Assembly (NCBI GenBank): GCA_937917025.1
Contig: CALFSF010000285.1
Span: 1 to 6,075 of the forward strand
DNA: 6,075 nucleotides
Reading direction: 5' to 3'
Source of the DNA: an uncultured Paraburkholderia sp.
GTDB taxonomy: Bacteria; Pseudomonadota; Gammaproteobacteria; Burkholderiales; Burkholderiaceae
In this document: one piece after another, positions 1 through 6,075 of the stretch
How positions within the stretch are numbered: position 1 is the stretch's first letter
How the letters are laid out: each line of letters starts with the position of its first letter
The notes under the pieces: model-generated
The model's input: only the letters and a program-made list of their open reading frames with translations
What the model was told of the DNA's origin: nothing
Database searches by the model: none
Translations under genes and position numbers: made by a program

Positions 1-1633
<1,633 letters not shown>

Positions 1634-1640
1634 AGCCCCC

Positions 1641-2246
1641 ATGCGCACGATCGACAAACGCATCGAACCGCACATCAAGCTCGCCGCCGTGCTGGTCAGG
1701 CGCGCGCCGACCCTGACGCTCGCGTTCGATGCACGCTGTAAAAGCCGCCTCGCGGCAACGCTCGACAACGGCGAGGAGGTCGCGCTGCTGCTGCCGCGCG
1801 GCACGGTGCTGCGCGACGGCGACGTGCTCGTCGCGCAGGACGGCGCACTGGTGCGCGTCGTCGCGGCCGCCGAAGCCGTGCTTCACGTGCGCGCGCCCGA
1901 TCGCATCACGCTCACGCGCGCCGCGTATCACCTCGGCAACCGTCACACGCCGGTCGAAATCGGCGACGATGATCTGAAGCTCGAATTCGACCCGGTGCTC
2001 GCCGACATGCTCAAGCGTCTCGGCGCGACGGTCGAGCAGGTTTCGATGCCGTTCCAGCCGGAAACAGGCGCCTACGGCGGCGGCCACAGGCACGGTCACG
2101 ACGAAACGTTCGCCGAAGACTACGCGATCGCCCAGCAGGTGTTCGACGAGCATCATGGGCATGATCATCCGCACGATCACACGCATGGCGACGATCACGA
2201 ACACAACCATTGCGGCCACGCGCATCATCACCATGCGCATCGCTGA
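1641..2246 (+). CDS. ureE: Urease accessory protein UreE, nickel metallochaperone with His-rich tail
   Basis: UreE binds nickel in the cytoplasm and passes it to UreG for loading into apo-urease. The 201-residue product has the family layout: an N-terminal peptide-binding domain (about 1-75), a metal-binding domain (about 76-147) and a histidine-rich C-terminal tail. The motif AYHLGNRH ends at His102, equivalent to the conserved dimer-interface nickel ligand (His96 in Klebsiella UreE). The tail from residue 149 holds 19 histidines in 53 residues, 16 of them between 171 and 200, with many Asp and one Cys (191). It is longer than a minimal UreE and probably adds nickel storage capacity; that is inference. 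The ATG lies 7 bp after the ureC stop and no clear Shine-Dalgarno sequence precedes it, so translation is probably coupled to ureC. The 3' end overlaps ureF by 14 bp. Confidence 0.96.
   Translation: MRTIDKRIEPHIKLAAVLVRRAPTLTLAFDARCKSRLAATLDNGEEVALLLPRGTVLRDGDVLVAQDGALVRVVAAAEAVLHVRAPDRITLTRAAYHLGNRHTPVEIGDDDLKLEFDPVLADMLKRLGATVEQVSMPFQPETGAYGGGHRHGHDETFAEDYAIAQQVFDEHHGHDHPHDHTHGDDHEHNHCGHAHHHHAHR
2151..2240 (+). repeat. Low-complexity CAT/CAC-rich tract encoding the UreE polyhistidine tail
   Basis: Residues 171-200 of UreE are coded here by irregularly alternating CAT and CAC codons mixed with GAC/GAT, GGC and GCG. There is no fixed repeat unit or spacer. Such tracts vary in length by slippage, but this one also contains the ureF start codon, so an out-of-frame length change would alter both the UreE C-terminus and the overlap geometry. 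Confidence 0.6.
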
Positions 2247-2913
2247 ACTCACCGCGCTGCTGCATCTCGCGTCGCCGGCGCTGCCGATTGGCGCGTTCAG
2301 CTATTCGCAAGGGCTTGAAGCGGCGATCGAAGCGCGGCTCGTGACCGACGCCGACAGCGCACGCGAGTGGATCGCGAGCGGCCTCACCACCGTGCTCGCG
2401 CGCGGCGAGCTACCGTTTGTCGCGCATCAGATCGAGCGCTGGCGCTCGCACGACGCCGCCGCGCTGGCCGTTGCGAACGAGGAATTTCTCGCGAGCCGCG
2501 AATCGTCGGAGTTGCGTCGCGAGACCGAACAGATGGGCTGGTCGCTGCGGCAACTGTGCGCATCGCTCGAATGGGGCGACGCAGCGCGCCGTGCGACGCT
2601 CGCCGCGATGACACCCGTCGCGCAACCGACGGCATTCGCGTACGCCGCCTGGGCGCACGACGCCGCCTCCGATGCCGCCCTCGCCGCCTGGGCCTTCAGC
2701 TGGGTCGAGAACCAGACGGCCGCGGCGCTAAAGGCGGTGCCGCTCGGACAGCTCGCGGGCCAGCGCATCATCGTGGCGCTGCGCGAGCGCATCGACGAAG
2801 CCGTCGCCCATGCGCTCGCCACGGCGCCTCACGACATCAACACCTTCGCGCCGCAACTCGGCATTCTGTCGGCGCGTCACGAGTCGCAGTATTCGCGGCT
2901 TTTCCGCTCATAG
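2233..2913 (+). CDS. ureF: Urease accessory protein UreF
   Basis: UreF is the all-helical accessory protein that bridges UreD/UreH and UreG on apo-urease and controls GTP hydrolysis by UreG during nickel insertion. The product from ATG 2233 has 226 residues, normal for the family. It begins MRIAELTALLHLASPALPIG, followed by AFSYSQGLE (21-29), the canonical UreF N-terminus. Other family features are RESSELRRET (89-98) followed by QMGWS, the FSWVENQ segment (155-161), and the conserved C-terminus HESQYSRLFRS (216-226). The start lies inside the His-codon tract of ureE, overlapping it by 14 bp, and no Shine-Dalgarno sequence is visible, which suggests translational coupling. An upstream in-frame ATG at 2155 would add 26 residues read out of frame from that tract and without UreF character, so it is not preferred. 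ureG follows after 11 bp. Confidence 0.96.
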   Translation: MRIAELTALLHLASPALPIGAFSYSQGLEAAIEARLVTDADSAREWIASGLTTVLARGELPFVAHQIERWRSHDAAALAVANEEFLASRESSELRRETEQMGWSLRQLCASLEWGDAARRATLAAMTPVAQPTAFAYAAWAHDAASDAALAAWAFSWVENQTAAALKAVPLGQLAGQRIIVALRERIDEAVAHALATAPHDINTFAPQLGILSARHESQYSRLFRS

Positions 2914-2924
2914 GCTCACCGATC

Positions 2925-3566
2925 ATGAACGCACCTCATCCTGCCCAACGTACGAAGAAACTGCCCGCGCTGCGCGTGGGCGTCGGCGGCCCGGTCGGCT
3001 CCGGCAAGACCACGCTGCTCGAAATGCTCTGCAAGGCGATGCGCGAGCGCTACGACCTCGTCGCGATCACGAACGACATCTACACGAAGGAAGACCAGCG
3101 TCTGCTGACCGTCGCGGGCGCGCTGCCGGCCGAACGCATCATGGGCGTCGAAACGGGCGGCTGCCCGCACACGGCGATCCGCGAGGATGCGTCGATCAAC
3201 CTCGAAGCCGTCGACCGCATGCTCACCCGCTTCCCCGACGCCGACGTCGTGTTCATCGAATCCGGCGGCGACAACCTCGCGGCGACCTTCAGCCCGGAAC
3301 TGTCGGACCTGACGATCTACGTGATCGACGTGGCGGGCGGCGAGAAGATTCCGCGCAAGGGCGGCCCCGGCATCACGAAATCCGATCTGCTCGTGATCAA
3401 CAAGACCGATCTCGCGCCGATGGTCGGCGCGAATCTGGACGTGATGGCGTCCGATGCGAAGAAGATGCGCGGCGAACGGCCGTTCGTGATGTGCAACCTG
3501 AAGGCGCTCGACGGACTCGCCGACGTCGTCGCCTTTATCGAGAAAAAGGGATTGCTGACGGCATAA
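2925..3566 (+). CDS. ureG: Urease accessory GTPase UreG
   Basis: UreG is the SIMIBI-class GTPase (HypB/UreG family) that receives nickel from UreE and powers its delivery to urease with UreF and UreD/UreH. The 213-residue product is of normal length. It shows the P-loop GPVGSGKT (22-29), the switch region ITNDIYTKEDQRLL (48-61), the metal-binding Cys-Pro-His at 80-82 within VETGGCPHTAIRED, the ESGGDN motif (112-117) and the guanine-specificity motif NKTD (159-162). The ATG at 2925 lies 11 bp after the ureF stop and gives a typical UreG N-terminus, MNAPHPAQRTKKLPALRVGV. The frame is open far upstream, but only as a shadow of ureF. This is the last urease gene here; a 139-bp spacer and unrelated genes follow, with no nickel permease gene directly downstream. 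Confidence 0.98.
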   Translation: MNAPHPAQRTKKLPALRVGVGGPVGSGKTTLLEMLCKAMRERYDLVAITNDIYTKEDQRLLTVAGALPAERIMGVETGGCPHTAIREDASINLEAVDRMLTRFPDADVVFIESGGDNLAATFSPELSDLTIYVIDVAGGEKIPRKGGPGITKSDLLVINKTDLAPMVGANLDVMASDAKKMRGERPFVMCNLKALDGLADVVAFIEKKGLLTA

Positions 3567-3705
3567 AAGTCCTGCGGAAAAGCGGATTTGTCGCAAATGT
3601 TAGAATCCGTGTCGGCTTTCGTTCGCCACGGGGCATCCGGCGGATTGTGTTCGAGAGTCCGATCGCGACGCCTGCCAACATTGCCGCTTTTCCAAAAAGA
3701 CAAAG
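3567..3705. other. Intergenic spacer between urease and glycosyltransferase operons, low GC
   Basis: This 139-bp gap is the largest in the window and separates two functionally unrelated gene groups. It has no plausible ORF and no recognisable small RNA. It is less GC-rich than its flanks: 3571-3840, which includes the first 135 bp of the next gene, is about 53% GC by hand count (142 of 270). A short palindrome at 3635-3645 has only a one-base loop and no following T-run, so it is not a credible terminator. The spacer probably holds the promoter of the downstream operon, and any termination of the urease transcript is likely factor-dependent. Confidence 0.5.
3598..3606 (+). promoter_or_regulatory. 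Candidate extended -10 promoter for the glycosyltransferase operon
   Basis: The sequence TGTTAGAAT combines a TGn extension with a TAGAAT hexamer, close to the sigma-70 TATAAT consensus, about 100 bp before the downstream start codon. No good -35 hexamer stands at 17 bp spacing (AAAAGC is found there), so the call relies on the extended -10 alone. It is in the right place for a new operon and lies in locally AT-richer DNA. A start site near 3613 would give a leader of about 90 nt. Confidence 0.35.
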
Positions 3706-4668
3706 ATGAACCCTCGGAGTCCGGGTGCGAAAGACCTGATTTCGCTCGTCGTGCCCTTTTATAACGAGTCGGAAGTCATCGACGCATTTTTTCGTGAAAT
3801 AACGCCGGTTTTGCGCAATATCGCGCATGCCGAATACGAAATCGTCTGCGTCAACGATGGCAGTACCGATTCGACACTCGATCACCTGCTCGCGGCCTGT
3901 GCCGCCGACCCGCGCATCAAGGTCATCGACCTGTCCCGCAATTTCGGCAAGGAAGCAGCCATGACGGCCGGCATCGACGCCGCGACGGGCGAGGCCGTCA
4001 TCCCGTTCGACGCCGACCTGCAGGATCCGCCGGAGGCGATCCCCGCGATGGTCGAGAAATGGCGCGAAGGCTTCGACGTGGTCCTCGCGAAGCGCGCCGA
4101 ACGGCAGACCGACACGTACGCGAAACGCAGCAGCGCCGCGCTCTTCTACCGCGTACACAACGCGATCTCCGACATCCAGATTCCCGCGAACGCGGGCGAC
4201 TTCCGGCTGATGTCGCGGCCCGCCGTCGACGCCCTCAAGCAGTTGCCCGAAAACCGGCGCTTCATGAAGGGCCTCTTCGCGTGGATCGGTTTCCGCACCA
4301 CGGAGATCGAATATTCGCGCCGTCCGCGCGCGGGCGGCAAGACGAAGTTCTCCGGCTGGAAGCTCTGGAATTTCGCGCTCGAGGGCATGACGAGCTTCAG
4401 CACGCTGCCGCTGCGCATCTGGACGTATATCGGCGGCGCGACGGCGGCGTTCGCGATGCTCTATTCGGCGTATCTGATCCTGCGCACGCTGATTCGCGGC
4501 GTGGACATTCCGGGCTACGCGTCGATCATTACCGCCGTGCTGTTTCTCGGCGGCGTGCAGCTGATCGGCATCGGCGTGATCGGCGAATACATCGGCCGGA
4601 TGTATGTGGAGACGAAGCGTCGCCCCGTGTACATCATCCGGAAAATCTATCAGCAGGGCGATTCGTGA
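3706..4668 (+). CDS. GT2 polyprenyl-phosphate glycosyltransferase, GtrB/DPM1-like, membrane-anchored
   Basis: This is a family 2 glycosyltransferase of the GtrB/ArnC/dolichol-phosphate-mannose synthase type. Such enzymes move a sugar from a nucleotide donor to undecaprenyl phosphate on the cytoplasmic face of the inner membrane. The 320-residue product has a soluble GT-A domain (about 10-230) with VPFYNE (16-21), VNDGSTDST (49-57), SRNFGKEAAMTAG (77-89), the metal-binding DxD in DADLQDPPE (Asp102, Asp104), GDFRLMSR (164-171) and RPRAGGKTKFSGWKL (206-220). Two membrane helices follow (about 235-259 and 271-293), then the typical GEYIGRMYVETKRRP tail. The ATG at 3706 is the start; upstream is only AAAGACAAAG, a poor ribosome site. 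It shares GTGA with the next gene, showing translational coupling to a GtrA-family partner. The donor sugar cannot be inferred. An ArnC-like role (formyl-Ara4N transfer) is possible but unproven. Confidence 0.92.
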   Translation: MNPRSPGAKDLISLVVPFYNESEVIDAFFREITPVLRNIAHAEYEIVCVNDGSTDSTLDHLLAACAADPRIKVIDLSRNFGKEAAMTAGIDAATGEAVIPFDADLQDPPEAIPAMVEKWREGFDVVLAKRAERQTDTYAKRSSAALFYRVHNAISDIQIPANAGDFRLMSRPAVDALKQLPENRRFMKGLFAWIGFRTTEIEYSRRPRAGGKTKFSGWKLWNFALEGMTSFSTLPLRIWTYIGGATAAFAMLYSAYLILRTLIRGVDIPGYASIITAVLFLGGVQLIGIGVIGEYIGRMYVETKRRPVYIIRKIYQQGDS

Positions 4669-5057
4669 CGCAGCGCGGATGGCTCAGGTTCTGCGCGTAC
4701 GTGTGCGTCGGCGCGACCGGCACGGGCGTGCAGTACGTCGTGCTGTTCGCGCTCGTCTCGACGAAGATGCTGGGCGCGGTCGCCGCATCGGGCATCGGCG
4801 CGGTGTTCGGCGCGATCGTGAACTACGTCCTCAACTACCACCTGACATTCAAAAGCACCGGGCGGCACGCGCATGTCGCGCCCCGGTTTTTCGCCGTGGC
4901 TGCCGCGGGCCTTGCAGTGAACAGCGTGTGCATGTTCGCGCTCGTCAATTACCTGCACCTGCCTTATCTGCTCGCGCAATGCGCGGCAACCGTCTGCGTC
5001 CTCGCGACCACTTACGTCGCGAATTCGATATGGGCGTTCAAAACACATACAGCGTGA
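4665..5057 (+). CDS. GtrA-family small membrane protein, putative lipid-linked sugar translocase
   Basis: This is a 130-residue hydrophobic protein of the GtrA family. Family members have four membrane helices and are thought to flip undecaprenyl-phosphate-linked sugar from the cytoplasmic to the periplasmic face; the flippase role is largely inferred even for the prototype. Helices are visible at about 8-31, 37-60, 73-96 and 99-120. The conserved loop after helix 2 reads NYVLNYHLTFKS (53-64), and the C-terminal end NSIWAFK (120-126) is also family-typical. The start is GTG 4665, which overlaps the preceding stop codon as GTGA; this gives the expected N-terminus MTQRGWLRFCAYVCVGATG with helix 1 complete. 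Length matches the usual 120-150 residues. The direct partner is the upstream GtrB-like enzyme, and the downstream gene starts 33 bp after the stop. Confidence 0.9.
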   Translation: MTQRGWLRFCAYVCVGATGTGVQYVVLFALVSTKMLGAVAASGIGAVFGAIVNYVLNYHLTFKSTGRHAHVAPRFFAVAAAGLAVNSVCMFALVNYLHLPYLLAQCAATVCVLATTYVANSIWAFKTHTA

Positions 5058-5090
5058 TGTAAAACGCGCCGCTTTTATCCGGGACTTCGT

Positions 5091-6075
5091 ATGGCCGAAC
5101 TATTCACTTCCTCTGACGACACCTCCGTTCGCTCTCACCTCGCCGCGACGCAATCCAGCAACGTCCGTTTCCTGTCGCTGCTGCTCGTGCATGCGTTCGT
5201 CTGGACGGTCGCCGCGTGGCTGTCGCGCGGCAACCTCGACTTTCAGGGCGACATGGTCGAGAACTACGTGTGGGGAATCGAATGGCAGGCAGGTTATGCG
5301 AAGCATCCGCCGCTCTTCGGATGGATCACGGCCGCGTGGTTCAGCATCGCGCCGCACACGGATCTCGCGTACTTCGGCCTGTCGGCGCTCAATACGCTGA
5401 TCGGGCTGCTCGGTATCGTCGCGCTGGCAAGGCGGTTCCTGCCGTGGCGGCTCGCGATCGTCGCGGGTCTGGCAATGGCGGTCTCGCCGCTCTACACGAA
5501 CCTCGCGATCAAGTTCAACGCGAACGCGGTGCTGCTGTCGGTGTGGCCGTGGACCGCGTATTTCTTCGTGCGCTTCATGCAGTCGGGCGCGCGACGCTGG
5601 GCGTTCGCGCTCGGCGTGTTCGCGGGGCTCGCGGTGCTCGGCAAGTACTTCTCGATCGTGCTGCTCGCGGCGCTCTTCGGCGCCGCGCTCGCGCGGCCGG
5701 CCTGGCGGGCACGGACGTTCAGCATCGGGACGCTGTGGGTCGCGGCCGGCGGCGTGCTCACGTTGTTCGCGCACGTCCGGTGGCTCGTGGTGAATCACTT
5801 TCCGACGTTCGGCTACGCATCGGAGCGCACCGGCGGGTTGCTGCTCGACGCGGTCAGCCGCTTTGGCATCTACACGCTCGCGCAGATCGGCTACCTCGCG
5901 CTGAGCTTCGGGTTCGTGCTGCTGCTGGTTCCCGCCGAACGCCGGCGCGCGGCGAAACTGATGGCGCAGGCGGTCGTCAGGCCGTCGCTGCATCCGGAGC
6001 TGTGGGCGCTTGCGATGGGCCCGTGGATCGTCGTCGGCGCGATGGCGGTCCTCGCGAAAACCCAGATGGCTTCGG
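5091..6075 (+). CDS. GT39/PMT_2 (ArnT-like) multi-spanning glycosyltransferase, 3'-truncated by the window edge
   Basis: This frame is open from ATG 5091 to the window end, giving 328 codons without a stop; family members usually have about 450-600 residues, so the C-terminal part is missing. The protein is very hydrophobic, with helices at about 26-45, 75-90, 94-113, 118-135, 144-163, 170-200, 211-228, 258-281 and 304-322. The first periplasmic loop carries the family's acidic catalytic-type motif: DFQGDMVENY (Asp50, Asp54, Glu57) followed by GYAKHPPLFGW (69-79). A GKYF segment (184-187) is also typical of PMT_2 proteins. Such GT-C enzymes transfer a sugar from a polyprenyl-phosphate donor to a periplasmic acceptor; ArnT modifies lipid A and others glycosylate proteins or polymers. 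Position after GtrB- and GtrA-like genes suggests it uses their product. The start is preceded by a weak GGGA 10 bp upstream. The acceptor is unknown. Confidence 0.87.
   Translation, partial: MAELFTSSDDTSVRSHLAATQSSNVRFLSLLLVHAFVWTVAAWLSRGNLDFQGDMVENYVWGIEWQAGYAKHPPLFGWITAAWFSIAPHTDLAYFGLSALNTLIGLLGIVALARRFLPWRLAIVAGLAMAVSPLYTNLAIKFNANAVLLSVWPWTAYFFVRFMQSGARRWAFALGVFAGLAVLGKYFSIVLLAALFGAALARPAWRARTFSIGTLWVAAGGVLTLFAHVRWLVVNHFPTFGYASERTGGLLLDAVSRFGIYTLAQIGYLALSFGFVLLLVPAERRRAAKLMAQAVVRPSLHPELWALAMGPWIVVGAMAVLAKTQMAS

Noticed and set aside
2155..2232. In-frame ATG at 2155 as an earlier ureF start
   Set aside because: It would add 26 residues read out of frame from the ureE His tract, unlike any UreF N-terminus; the product from 2233 matches family length and start.
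2151..2240. Short repeats suggesting a CRISPR-like or regulatory array
   Set aside because: They are His codons in the UreE frame with no fixed unit or spacers.
2367..2924. Arg-rich N-terminal extension of ureG in the open frame upstream
   Set aside because: This is the alternate frame of ureF; the UreG family begins shortly before the P-loop, as with ATG 2925.
2916..3596. 226-codon minus-strand open frame opposite ureG
   Set aside because: It lies fully opposite a clear UreG gene and shows only the Arg/Asp/His-rich composition of an antisense shadow.
3635..3645. Palindrome ATCCG-G-CGGAT as a urease operon terminator
   Set aside because: A one-base loop cannot form a normal hairpin and no T-run follows.
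3535..4158. Minus-strand open frame spanning the intergenic spacer, a possible divergent gene
   Set aside because: No family motif, no visible ribosome site, and most of it is opposite the conserved GT-A domain of the GT2 gene.
4059..4664. N-terminal extension of the GtrA-like protein
   Set aside because: The Arg-rich extension is a shadow of the GT2 gene; the GtrA domain and normal length start at GTG 4665.
5100..5993. 297-codon open frame on the minus strand
   Set aside because: Its product is an Arg/Glu/Gln-rich low-complexity string typical of antisense to GC-rich membrane-protein genes, whereas the + strand here encodes a GT39-like protein with helices and conserved motifs.

Overview
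The window is GC-rich DNA of Burkholderiaceae type, most likely Burkholderia, Paraburkholderia or Caballeronia. This rests on the UreC and UreF sequences, the ureC-E-F-G order and the strong GCG/ACG/CTC codon preference; genus is an inference. All six genes lie on the + strand and are tightly packed. I see no rRNA, tRNA, insertion sequence, integrase, CRISPR array or convincing rho-independent terminator.

Region 1 (1-3566) is the distal part of a urease operon: ureC (5' end outside the window), ureE, ureF and ureG. UreC is the nickel-bearing catalytic subunit. UreE carries nickel and has an exceptionally histidine-rich tail. UreF and UreG are, with UreD/UreH, the GTP-dependent complex that builds the carbamylated-lysine dinickel centre. 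ureD, ureA and ureB are expected upstream but are not in the window. All catalytic and metal-binding residues I can check are intact, so the system looks functional.

Region 2 (3567-3705) is a 139-bp spacer with clearly lower GC. It has a possible extended -10 promoter and marks a change of operon.

Region 3 (3706-6075) is a second operon for envelope glycan work: a GT2 polyprenyl-phosphate glycosyltransferase (GtrB/DPM1 type), a small GtrA-family membrane protein starting inside the preceding stop codon, and a multi-spanning GT39/PMT_2/ArnT-like glycosyltransferase that runs off the right edge. Together they look like a three-step module: charge a lipid carrier with a sugar on the cytoplasmic face, move it across the inner membrane, and transfer the sugar to a periplasmic acceptor. 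The sugar and acceptor (O-antigen, lipid A, protein or other polymer) cannot be read from the sequence.

The urease part is ordinary. The least understood content is the glycan module, whose third member is incomplete here.
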